Assembly (NCBI GenBank): GCA_037447655.1
Contig: JBBHKE010001170.1
Coordinates: forward strand, 1-64,000
Direction of reading: 5' to 3'
Source: Zygnema cylindricum
Taxonomy: Eukaryota > Streptophyta > Zygnematophyceae > Zygnematales > Zygnemataceae
DNA: 64,000 nucleotides
Shown: in pieces, positions 23,475 through 33,779 of the stretch
Layout: each line of letters opens with the position of its first letter
Position numbering within the stretch: the first letter of the stretch is position 1
Notes under the pieces: generated by a model
What the model saw: the letters and a program-made list of their open reading frames with translations, nothing else
Databases searched by the model: none
What the model was told of the DNA's origin: nothing
Program-made: the position numbers and the translations under genes

Positions 23475-24470
23475 AAAGTATATTTACTAATTGGTAAGAA
23501 GGCGATAGACTCAAAGTGGGTTTTTAAGACAAAGACGGGAGCCTCGAGCGAAATTCATAACTATAAAGCACGGTTAGTATGTAAAGGCTTTCAACAAAAA
23601 TAAGGTACTGACTATGCAGAGACTTTTGCTCCTGTTTTTAAGATTCATTCTTTGCGAGCAATTATTGCCATGGCGGCGGCGGAATTTGGGTTTTTAGATA
23701 AATCTGGGTAACTAGATAGATTTGGGTTTTTAAATAGCAAGTCACTTATAACTCTTCTTGATCCTCGTGATAAGCCTTGTAACATTGTCAAAAGTCCCGA
23801 AATTGATGCTTTGTATAGGGAGGCGGTCGGTAGCTTGATATATTTAAGTGTTGGTACAAGGCCTCACATTAGTGCGAAAATGAGTGAGAATAGTCGATAT
23901 TGTGGCATTCCAAAAAAGATACATTGGGAGGCAGTGAATAAAATCTTTAGATATTTGGCTGGAACACTTAGTCTTGGAATTGTTTATAGGATATGTGAGA
24001 GCTTGAGTTTTTATTGATATTGTGATGCCGACTATGGAGGGGACCATGATACAGGACGGTCTACGTCAGAATATGTGTTTTTACTTATAGGAGGAGCCAT
24101 CTCGTGGAATTGACGTTTGCAACCCACCGTGGCACTCTCATCTACGGAGTCAGACTATATGGTTGCATGTCATGTTGCGAAGAATGCTATGTGGATTAAG
24201 GAATTTCTATCGGAGGTTGGAGTGAAAAAAAAAATGCATGCAAATATTCAATGATAACATGTCCTCTATTGCATTTCGTAAAAATCATATTTTGTATAAG
24301 CGCACGAAACACATTAAAATTCAGTGGCATTTTGTTCGAGATTTAGTTTAAAAATAAGAAGTTGAATTTGTGTTTGTACCTACAGAAGAGCAAGTTACTG
24401 ATATGTTAACCAAAGCAGCATTAAATGATGTATATGAAATGGGAAAGAAGTCAGTGGGCATGGAGTAAGA
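23475..24470 (+). pseudogene. RT-RNase H remnant of the outer copia element
   Basis: RT starts with KKAIDSKWVFKTKTG and YKARLVCKGFQQK, then has an in-frame TAA, then DYAETFAPVFKIHSLRAI. The middle of RT, including the YVDD active site, is deleted at about 23,690-23,740. The RT-RNase H connection follows (EAVGSLIYLSVGTRPHISA, FRYLAGT). RNase H has CDADYGGD, ALSSTESDYMVA and AKNAMWIKEFL. Several stops and frameshifts are present after 24,000. The sequence is typical copia-type pol and cannot be functional. Confidence 0.8.
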
Positions 24471-24502
24471 GGGGGCTCTAAGTGTCTTAGTAAGAGGGGG
24501 AA

Positions 24503-24958
24503 TGTTAAGATTAAGCAAGATGAAGTACTGAGAACTCATTTAGTGACGAGACGTTCTCGTAGCTAAAGCAGCGACAACCAGCGACGAAGTAGTTTCGTCG
24601 CTAGATATTGGAGTGACGTGGAAATTGTTTGTTTGTTTCGCGTAAGTCCTAATCGGACCGTATACGTGACGTGGAAATTTGTTGGTCGTTTCGGTTCATG
24701 TAAGGTCTAGTCGTAACGTGTAGTTCTAGCCGATTCGCGGTTGACTTTTCGTACCATGTAGTTCAAGTCGGTTCGCAATTGTCGGCCTTATATTTGGCAC
24801 GTTGACCCTTACGCGTTTCTATTCGTGTACATATATATTTGTTAATGGTTAGTGGTTGATTTATCTTTTTGGAGGCGTAGATTTTTATTGAGGCGTAGAA
24901 AAGATCAGCAGCTAAAGGAGATTTGTACTTTGGTGGTATTTAATATATTGAATTGTGG
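24503..24958 (+). repeat. 3' LTR of the outer copia element, 3'-truncated
   Basis: It begins TGTTAAGATTAAGC after the polypurine tract and follows the 5' LTR up to GAATTGTGG. Unrelated GATC-rich sequence then takes over, so the LTR end and any target duplication have been lost. Confidence 0.8.
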
Positions 24959-24964
24959 GGAAAG

Positions 24965-25346
24965 TGATCTTGAGGATCGGACTTCGACGCTGCCTGAGCC
25001 GGATCCTTTGTCTCTCTCGGATTGATCCGTGATCTGATGCCTATCATTTCGCCCTCAACTTTGATTGCAAGCCTTTTGAAACGATCGCCCAAACCCTCGA
25101 AATCTTACCCGCCTACTCTGATCTGATCCTTCTTGATTTTTCTCCAGCCATCGCTGATCTGCCTGATCTCGATCCGGAAGATGTTTTCTCCGCCAAACCC
25201 ATTTGATGTCCTGTTCTGCCCGATCGGATTTCAGCCCACGATTTTTGCAAAATCCCCCTGAAAGAGCACGGAAAGCGACTCTACCTATCTTGATCTTCCT
25301 TTTGATCGATTTCCCCTGATTTTCTTGATTGATCAATTTTTAAGAT
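24965..25346. other. GATC-dense segment
   Basis: About 16 GATC sites occur in 380 bp, where one or two would be expected. The density falls off sharply on both sides. It abuts the truncated LTR. Open frames exist on both strands but none has a recognisable domain. Balanced composition contrasts with the AT-rich neighbours. Confidence 0.6.
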
Positions 25347-25388
25347 CCAATGTATAAACATATATACAGATAGTTTTGTTTTATTAAT

Positions 25389-25740
25389 TTGACAAATTTC
25401 GAAGAGACGAACTATTTTTTGGCAAGAAATTATCATTTCCATTTAGACCAGTTTTTATGCGCAGCACAACCATAGTGTCATGTGTTTTACAATAATTCCA
25501 GGGATGTCAGTTGACCGATGGACGATGGAATGCTTTCAGTCAACTGGTTACCAAATAAAAACCTGTGACAATAAACATCCAAATATCCAATCATAATAAA
25601 GAACCAATAAAAAAAAAGTTTACCAATTTCAAACACAAAATTACATTTATTTACATTCATCTCTTTTTCTCCTCCCTTCCACTGCCCCCCACTCCCCTCT
25701 CTCCCCCGCCTTGCCACAATTTGTCGTTTGTTTTATCCAA
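25389..25740 (+). repeat. Dispersed hairpin repeat, copy 3
   Basis: The core CGATGGACGATGGAAT is at 25,516-25,531, inside CAGTTGAC ... GTCAACTG, an 8-bp perfect stem. Upstream and downstream blocks match copy 2 (10,337-10,735), including the distal pyrimidine stretch and CCACAATTTGTCG. Confidence 0.75.
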
Positions 25741-25894
25741 TTTATCAAAATAAAAAAGAAATCGTAAAAATTTATATCACTAAATTTCAAGTTGTAGAAA
25801 AAAAAAAAAAAGCAAAACTTCATAACAACAAGCTACTTTAAAAAATCAAAAAATACAAAAATTATAAAGGTGAACGTTAAAAATAATTTGTATC

Positions 25895-26100
25895 TTACAA
25901 GCGTTGGAGGGATATTAGTGAACCGATGGACGATGGAATTCTTCCACTCAATCGGTTGCTCTCTAGTCTTATGTGACATTAGGCATCAACAAAAAAAATC
26001 CTGAAAAGAGCTAAAAAAATTACAGATATCAAAGGAAAAAAAAATAGTTTACCAATTTCACAGCCACAATCGGGTTTTTTACACGCGACCCACCCTTTCC
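25895..26100 (+). repeat. Dispersed hairpin repeat, copy 4
   Basis: The core is at 25,924-25,939. Here the flanks read AACCGAT and ATCGGTT, again a perfect inverted pair, although the bases differ from the CAGTTGA/TCAACTG stems of copies 1 and 3. Downstream it keeps the CATCAAC, CACAATCG and pyrimidine blocks of the family. Confidence 0.65.
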
Positions 26101-26109
26101 ACTCCTTTA

Positions 26110-27654
26110 AACCTCACCCCCGCACGCTCCCCTCTTTGTTCACCCCTCCCTTTTTGTGGCTTTACCACAATATATCATGGCGTGGCCCATTTTGCCACAA
26201 TAAGAGCATTGCTTATCTTTCTTTGGACATGTTTGAAATCCATTGCTTGCAACGAAAGCACGTAAAATTTTCAGTGTATGGTTTTTGAAAGTGTTATTTT
26301 CTTGATTTATAGGACCTCTGTATCGTAGATTCACAACCTCTACCGCCCCCTTTAACGTGGAACATTAAACGCCGTGGCATCGGGTGAGTATACATTTAGG
26401 GTTTTTACATTCTTAGATCCTTTGATAAAACCTCAGGGTTCCTACATTCTTAGACTCTTTTGATAAAACCTCTTCTTCTACAGTCTTAAGGTAATTTACT
26501 GCATGTTCATAAATACACCTATCACGTACATTTAAAATTTGTTTTAAGTAAAGCAATTTTTCGAGTGGTCTATTTATGGATTCGGTGACCTTGTCATCAT
26601 CCAGTATAACCCTACCATTATTAAGACGATGTTCCATAATTATATTATATTGTTTCACAGCTTCATCGATAGGTTCATTGTGTTGAAGTTAAATTGCATA
26701 AAGTCACTAAAGATTTGTTGACCTTTATTTAAAGCTCTCTTTTCGAATTGGTTGTTAAGTGATTTCCAACACTCATGGGCAGATCCATGAGTGAGGAAAT
26801 GATCGAGGATGGAAAGAGTACATGAGTACATAAGGTTGGGAATGGCGGCTAGTTTTTTTTTGTTTCCAATTCCTCCGACCTTTTCGGTCGAAGTTTTGAA
26901 GCATCTCCTCTTTAATCACCATCTTTCATTTGTGACTTACCGCAAATCGAATCTTAATAATCTTCTTCCAAGAAGCACAATTACAGTTAGATTTCCTAGA
27001 AATCCGGGATTCGGCATGTCCCACACTTGGGAAAATTGAGCCGGCCAGGGTTCGAGCCTGGGACCTTTCACTTCAGCTGCGAACGCACTACCACTGTGCC
27101 ACCAACTCGATGTTGAGACTGGCGGGTCCGTACCCATTTATTACGAGCGGCTCGAGTATGGATATTTCCATATTCTACCCCGTATTGGACCGGCTTCACG
27201 TGCCAATCCAACAATTACTCCCGTTAAAAAATAACTGATTTCCTTTGTATAAAGTACAAGTTTTCTTGTCTGTCTTCTTCTCCTGATCCGAGTCATTGTC
27301 AATAACAATTTTACCGTTTCCGAAATCTTTCTTTTGAGCATTAATGTCATCCTCTCCACCGAGATTAATGCCATTCGGATCGGGCTCTGGATCTGCTCGT
27401 ATCATATTCCCAATTTTCCGGTCAATATCCTCGAATCGTTGATCCATGAGAATGAGAAGTCTATGAAAAAGAGAACTTAATCGTTTCTTTGCGACACCTC
27501 TTCCTCCAATGTTCTCTTGCTTAGGACGCACGAGTGGAGGAGGAACATCAAAACTGATACTAGCCTCGGCTGAGGCTTTAGGAGGATGCGATGAAGGAGA
27601 GATTGGGGAAGAGTTGTGCTTGTTCTTTCCCCCCATTGCAAACACACTCGCCAC
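26110..27654 (-). pseudogene. Copia-type gag remnant, split by a SINE-like insertion
   Basis: The N-terminal part runs from ATG 27,654 (MASVFAMGGKNKHNSS) to about 27,205, with a region DQRFEDIDRKIGNMI. It stops at the repeat inserted at 26,960-27,205. The body resumes at about 26,850 with ECWKSLNNQFEKRALNKG and FMQFNFNTMNL, and continues through the frame 26,658-26,413 (EHRLNNGRVILDDDKV). The C-terminal part (26,334-26,140) carries a CCHC zinc knuckle C-SY-C-GKMG-H-AMIY-C that would bind element RNA. No pol or LTR is visible nearby. A CT-rich tract starts just upstream of the ATG. Confidence 0.65.
26960..27205 (-). mobile_element. tRNA-derived SINE-like repeat, copy A
   Basis: On the minus strand it has a Pol III A box TGGCACAGTGG (27,091-27,101) and a B box GGCTCGAACCC (27,048-27,058, one mismatch to the consensus), then CTGGCCGGCTCA. 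It matches copy B at 44,700-44,925. The match starts about 100 bp upstream of the A box (GGACCCGCCAGT block) and runs past the tRNA-like part (CCCGGATTTCTAGGAAATCT). It interrupts a gag remnant. I could not define a target duplication. Confidence 0.7.
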
Positions 27655-27659
27655 TTTTT

Positions 27660-28600
27660 AGCAATTTCCTCCCTTTCCCTTTCACTCTTTCATCCTCTCT
27701 CCCTCTCCCTTTCCCTCTCTCTTTCTCTCTCTTCTCGGTGCCCTTTTAGCTCTTCCCTTCTATCACCCTCCCTCCCTCCCTTTTCTTTACCTATCCCCTT
27801 GTCTTCCCTTTCTCTTGATCTCCCCCTCCCTCGACCTCCCTTTTTTACTCCTCTTCCCCACTCTCTACCCCTATTCCAATCCCCCTCCCATACCACTGAA
27901 GCCTTCGCCCCACGCACCCTCCCCTTATTCCTTCCTCGCCGCCTCCCCCTAACGCTCCCCCTCCCTTCCCTACTCTATCTCAATTTCCCTCTCTCTCCCT
28001 TTCTCTCTCTATCACCCTCAATCTTTCCCCTTTCCTACCTCCCTCCCCTCTCCCTCTCTTCCACTCCCCCATCATCTTGCTCTCCTTTTCTCTATCCCTC
28101 TCCCTCACCATCTCGTTCCCTCTACCTCTCCCTCACCCTCCTACCCCTCCTTTCCCTTTTTTTTCCCCTTGACCCCCCCACCCATCTTGCCCTCCACCAT
28201 CTCTTTCCCTACCTCCTCCCTTGTCCCCTCCCCAATACCTCTCTCACTCTCGTTCCTCCTCTCCATCCCTCTCCCTCCCTCCCCCTCTTGCCCTTCCTCT
28301 CCCTCTTCATATCTCCCTCCCCCCCCTAACACTCTCCCACTCTCCCCCTCTCTCTCTTATAACCGATCCCCTTCTATCCCCCCCTCCCCCTCGCTACCCC
28401 CCCCCTCCCCCTCCCCCTCCTGTTCGCCACCCCTCTCCCTCTCTCCCCCTCTCTCCCTCTCGCCATCCCCTTTCCCCCAATCCCCATCCCCCTCCCATTC
28501 TCTAACTCACCCACACTCCTTTTCTCTTGTGCCCCTCTCCTTGTCTCTCCCTCCCACTCATCCCCCCCTCCCACCTTGTGCCCACCCCCCCCCCTGAAAG
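27660..28600 (+). repeat. 0.94-kb polypyrimidine tract
   Basis: Almost pure C/T on the + strand, with overlapping meaningless open frames. It lies between the gag remnant and the LTR of the next element. Confidence 0.9.
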
Positions 28601-28609
28601 AAACACCGT

Positions 28610-31080
28610 TAAGATGGTATGCAGCGGAGGCACAAAAAAGATACACACAATTGGCCAAAAAGATATATTTATAACAAAAATGGACAAAGCCTTTTTACAA
28701 GGCTTTTCCCCTTCGCTCACTCTCCCCTCTTTCAATCTATTGATCCCACAATAATAACACAAGGATTGATCCAAAGCTAAGTCCAAGATGAGATCTGAAG
28801 CCAAGCAATCTAGCTTAAATAGCTGCCTAGAAGACGTGTCGTGCTCGGAATAGAAATACATAGGCGGCATCTGCCGGAAGAAGGCACGTGGCAAGAAAGC
28901 ACGCAGAAAATATGACAGACGCCGCCTTTCTCCTTCAAGGAAGATAGAGAAGTAAACCATAGTTCAAAAGTAGGTGAAAGTAGGCCCATTAAAATATGCC
29001 TATTGTATGCAAAACATACAATATGACCTTAAGACCCATATTGTATTCGGACCTATTCGGACCAATTAAAACATTCGGACCAATTTTTTTTATTTTCACC
29101 GTCAAATTAGGACGATCGGACGGTCGCTGATCAAAGTAGCGATCTAAGAAGATCACATGAAAAGTCCATAACACAACTTACGATAAAGGCGCCAAGAAAA
29201 GGCCTACCATAAAAACGCCTACTTTTGAACTATGAAGTAAACATTTAGTTTCGTGCGGCGTATGCTACGAAACTTGGAACAATTCCTTTCGTGCGCCGTA
29301 CGTCACGAAACTTAAAATAATAACTTTCGTGTGCCGTACGCTTTACATACTTCAATTGTATGGTACAATACCGTTGACATCCGTACTTAGACTGAATCGT
29401 CAACGCAAACCGAAAGGTACCAAAGTATCGCAAAGTATTGCGACTTCAACAGAAATCGCGTAACAATACAGGAAGCGCATCGCGCCACGCGAACCGAAAT
29501 GTCGTGCGAGTTCGATTCTCAACGTTGAATCGTAACAATTCCCCCCTCAATGTGAGAATTGTCGCGAGGCGTGAACTAACTCCATTTGTGGTCCCCCCCC
29601 TTTAAACATGACGATCATCACCGATGTCATGTAAAGCCATTTTAGTTTTAATCGTAATTACTTCGCGTGATCATCCACGCTTTAGCCATATGGGCACGTC
29701 GACGTGTTTGTTCAGCCGACGTCAATCTCATCTCAATTCAAATGAGTAACTCGAGGTTTAATTTTCAAAATTCAAAGTTAAAAATTGCTTCTCCAAATTC
29801 GCGTCAAATAATAATTGTAATAAACTCCAATTGTCAACTGACATTGAAGTTCCGTACACACGGTATTTACTATACCAAACGGCCGTTTTAACGATTTCAC
29901 TATAAGTTCTTGTCAATATCATCATACGACCAAATCAACCACCGGTTTTCCGGCTGTATTCCATCACGGAGACAAAGTAAAATAAATCAAATTTACACGG
30001 CAATTTCGTAGATTGCCACACCAATTCACAAGAGGTAGTGATTTTAACTCATCTCGAATCTATACGGCTTTACAGTAACACTTGAACATTTTTACCGTAC
30101 TCCAACGTGTTTCTTCAATTTCATTTTGGTTTGTGGCACGTCGATCTTGGCCAAAAACTTTTATCCCTGTTTACCACCAACATTTCACTTGATAATCCGT
30201 CGATTAGGCTGTCGGTCGATGAACACTTCCAAAATAGCGTGCAATGGAAAAAAATAGATAAAGCGCCTTCTCCAAAGACAACTCCGTTTTTGTTTAGTAT
30301 TTGACTATAACGGTCGCCGTGCGAAATCACACTGCAACCGGTTCGTTGAATTTGCGGCACTGACAATAAATTTGCCGAACCATTAGGAATGAATAGGACG
30401 TCCGTTTACTTTGTTTTGTTAACTTTTTCGACGCCGTCAGAGATGTACGTAATCAATTGCACGAGTCCCGTACCCACTTTACCTACATGAATCACTTTGC
30501 CACTTGCCAGAGATATGCGTTTTGGGATTGTCAGTTCGCGCATATCAAAAAATAAAGTAGCGCTAGTGCACGCGTAGTGCGACGCACCCAAATCAATATT
30601 CCACTATTATTGTTTGGAGTGGACGTCAGAAGACATACAAGGAAGATTCAAAAGTGAAAACAACTGAAAGCCTCCTCTTTCTCCTTCGAAATTTGGAAAG
30701 AAATTTCCACGGCCGCCATCGTGTCCCTTTTGGCCGCCACCTCGTCCATTTGATTCTCTTCCTTTCGTAAGATGGCGTACCGTACAGAAATGTCAACGAC
30801 AAATTCCAACACGTAATCCGTATACAGCTCGAAGTCGACAGGGGTTCTCCATATTCGAGTTTCGGTGTTCGAAATTAGTACTTTGTCACACCTGAAAAGG
30901 TACAACATTGTGGATGATGTATATTTGCCCTTTCTTCGATACCTGTAGGTGCTGTTTGTTCACCGGAAAGGTTCAGGACGGCACTGTCGACGTCAATAGT
31001 GACGTGTCACTGAACTGTTTTTTTCATTTTTTTGTCTTTCTCGGAATAAGACCTTTCGTACTGTAAATTGTAAATCGAGT
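28610..31080 (-). mobile_element. Decayed copia element with one LTR and a protease remnant
   Basis: On the minus strand the LTR (about 29,538 to 28,610) begins TGTTACGATTCAACGTTG, directly after a polypurine tract (TTGAGGGGGGAAT, 29,538-29,552). Upstream in element order there is a Gly-rich gag tail (about 30,740-30,650), then W-NID-L-GASHYAC (30,595-30,550) and PKRISLASGKVIHVGKVG (to about 30,450), typical of a copia aspartic protease. The active-site DSG reads DLG, and stops lie before it. No 5' LTR, integrase or RT was found. The LTR is interrupted by a MITE. Confidence 0.6.
28950..29242. mobile_element. hAT-like MITE with 8-bp target duplication
   Basis: The element is 28,958-29,234 (277 bp), with terminal inverted repeats CATAGTTCAAAAGTAGG. 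Flanks are AAGTAAAC at 28,950-28,957 and 29,235-29,242. An 8-bp duplication and CA...TG ends fit the hAT superfamily. It has no coding capacity and sits inside the LTR of a copia element, so it is the younger insertion. Confidence 0.9.
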
Positions 31081-31311
31081 CGTTTTTTCCAAGCGAACCA
31101 TTCGCTTACAACTCATCGGAGTGAATCGCGTCAGCAAAAATGAGCACGGTTTGAAAACAGGGAAATAAATTTTCTCACAATCCATTGATTCGATTCTATA
31201 GCTTTGATTTCATAATATGATTTCGTATTGTACAGAAATGTCAACGATATAATTCTGTACATTCTCCGTACAGAATTTAAATTTTACAAAACACCAACAT
31301 GCAAAGTTTTC

Positions 31312-32219
31312 TAGTAGAAAGTGTTGTGTATCGGTTAGGATTTGCCGATAACCGATATGGGCCTTTTTACGGGTATCCGATAATCGATATATTGGTACGA
31401 TATATCGTTATCGGTGTTATCGCGGATAAATAACCGATATTTATCGGTTATTATCAGCGATAATACCGATATCGATAACTATTGGCGATAACTGTACGGA
31501 CCGTACAGATAAATGTACGACCATTACACTCAACTTTACGTGTTAATCCTTGGACGTGTAGAAGCACAGAAAGTACAGTAGCCGCCATAAACTTTTGTAC
31601 GGTTTTGATACAGATCCAGTAAAAACGATGTACCTTTCACATCCGACGCCATGGCTTTGTCCCTTTATTCCTTGAGATCCACTCTGGACCTGCCACTTGT
31701 CAATCCGTCGACTTTTTTGGCATAAGCTGCCAAAAGAGCCATTCCGGGATGCCGGCGCTCACGCTAGCCTTGCGCTCATGTTTTCTCATTCCAAGTCGTC
31801 CGTTCGATTTCGGCGGCGCGCAAAATGCTATTTTGCGTCCGTTGTACTTTGTGTCCGCCGTCCTTTTTCCTTTCCATGTTCACCAGTTTGTTAGTAAAAT
31901 TCCGTACGTTACCGTAAAATTTATGTTCAGTTAACCACCCAACGTTTATGTGTTGCACTGCCCGTGATAAATTGCAGCTAAACGGAGACGGAACACATTC
32001 TTATACGTGGCATGCCACGCTATATAAAGTCAATAATATAATACAGTATGTTATAAAGTACTATTGTATGCATATTATATTTTTTTAAGTTATCTTCGAT
32101 ATGGAATTTGTTGGTCTCAGACTGATATATCGGAAACTCTGATCGTTCGATAACCGATAACTATCGGTATTGGTGTTATCGCGATAATTTTTTTACCGAT
32201 ACACAACACTACTAGTAGA
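31312..32219. mobile_element. hAT-like MITE 1 of a tandem pair
   Basis: The element is 31,320-32,211 (892 bp), flanked by CTAGTAGA at 31,312-31,319 and 32,212-32,219. The ends read AAGTGTTGTGTATCGG and its near-complement. The subterminal parts are full of CGATAT, TTATCGGT and ATCGCGAT palindromes. There is no transposase. Confidence 0.92.
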
Positions 32220-32229
32220 TGTTGCTACT

Positions 32230-32715
32230 GTAGTTTCTAGTGTTGTGTATCGGAAAATAATTTATGGCGATAACACTGATACCGATAGTTATCGGTTATC
32301 GAACGGTCAGGGGTCCCGATATATCGCCCCGAGTTCAACAAATTCTTTATCGTCAATATGTAGAAAAAATATGATACGATATACAATGGTACTTTATCAT
32401 ATGTTGTATTGTATTTTTCACTGTATATAGCATGGTATGCCATGTGTAACAATTTGTTCCATACTCTGTGTAACGCAATAATGGAGGTTCAGTTTGACGG
32501 CATAAACCATACAATTGTACGGAACAAACAATACACTTATTGCCAATAGTTATTAGTACCGGTGTTATCGCGATAAAAAACCGATAGTAGCCGTTTTGTA
32601 TGGCGATAACAACAATTTCGATATATCATGCCAATATATCGATTATCGGCAAGCAAAAAAAAGGTACAAATCGATTATCGGCAAAACCTTGCTGATACAC
32701 AACAGTAGTAGTTTC
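32230..32715. mobile_element. hAT-like MITE 2 of a tandem pair
   Basis: The element is 32,238-32,707 (470 bp), flanked by GTAGTTTC at 32,230-32,237 and 32,708-32,715. The ends TAGTGTTGTGTATCGG and TACTGTTGTGTATCAG match MITE 1, and the subterminal ATCGGTTATCG-type repeats are shared. It lies 26 bp from MITE 1. Confidence 0.92.
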
Positions 32716-33001
32716 GTTGTTCGATATTAGTCCTTTTGTTCGAGAGTTAAGGGTGAACTTCCATTAGGGGAAAAGTGGGGTAATTTACTGGACGCCGTAC
32801 GATATCGTACAGATTCGTACCATTTTTTTTTTGTCAGACGAAACAAGACGAAACATGTTTACTGGATGGCTCCAATATTAAAGGTGTAAGTATCGACCGT
32901 TGGATTTCACTTTTTTAAATTCGCGAAGCAATCACGCAAATTGTCCAGTGTGAAGAGACTGTCCTCGACGAGGAGAGCTTCTTCACACGGGTCGCGTACC
33001 A

Positions 33002-33748
33002 TGTTGAAGTACAATTTCAGTTATGTATTTAGTGATATGTACTTCTCTTAGTTGTACTTTAGTGCGCATGTTATTTCTATGCGGAACTGTTGTTTCACGT
33101 CAGTGTAATGTTGATTCACGTAAATGTGTTTTCGTGTACGGATACCCTTATTACTATCCGGACACACTTTGTAATCATTGTACTTCTTTTGTCTCGTAGT
33201 TTAGTGAACATTATATTCGACGGTTACATACGTCGTACCTTTTCACGCTTACGTTGTACGTTCACAATATTCATTGTAGATTAGTGATTCTTTCATTATA
33301 TATTCCTTGTACGAAATATTCTTTCCGTTCCTAACTTTGCCGTCCACCGACTTTGTCATAGGCCGTCACCAGTAATACCTTTTTTGTCCTTTGCGGCTTC
33401 AATTCTTTTGTGGACGTTGTGTAGCTCGTCCACTCTAAATGTAGAGTTATACTTAGTACTTAACCTGTTCATTCTATACATTGAAATCTAACCGATTATA
33501 ATGAGAAGACTATCTAACCGATTATAATGAGAAGACTTTTTCTCCACTAAGCTTCTCCTTTTGTATTCTTCTTGTCTCATTTTGTCTTATCTTTTGCTTC
33601 CTTATTCTTCTTTTCCATGTTTTCTCTCTCTTTCATCTTGGATATCTTTCTCCAATATCTCTCTCTTTTGCCCACCATGCCCTTACCTTCTACAGGTTAT
33701 GGGCCACACCATGCTCGTTATCTGTGCAATTTCTCTTCTCCTTTTTTT

Positions 33749-33779
<31 letters not shown>

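Larger units (their letters stand above)
16758..24958 (+). mobile_element. Decayed Ty1/copia LTR element (outer element), + strand
   Basis: It has a 5' LTR (16,758-17,270), a primer-binding site TGGTATCAGAG (17,273-17,283; acceptor end of initiator tRNA-Met), a gag remnant, an RT/RNase H remnant, a polypurine tract AGTAAGAGGGGGAA (24,489-24,502) and a 3' LTR from 24,503 that stops matching near 24,958. Protease and integrase are missing between gag and RT. The 3' LTR lacks its last roughly 50 bp, so no flanking duplication can be checked. A second LTR element of opposite orientation (18,577-23,469) is nested in it. The two LTRs differ clearly from each other, so this element is older than its guest. 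Confidence 0.88.

Noticed and set aside
25055-25336. 93-codon minus-strand ORF in the GATC-dense segment
   Set aside because: No recognisable domain, and the opposite strand is equally open; the GATC repetition explains the biased residues.
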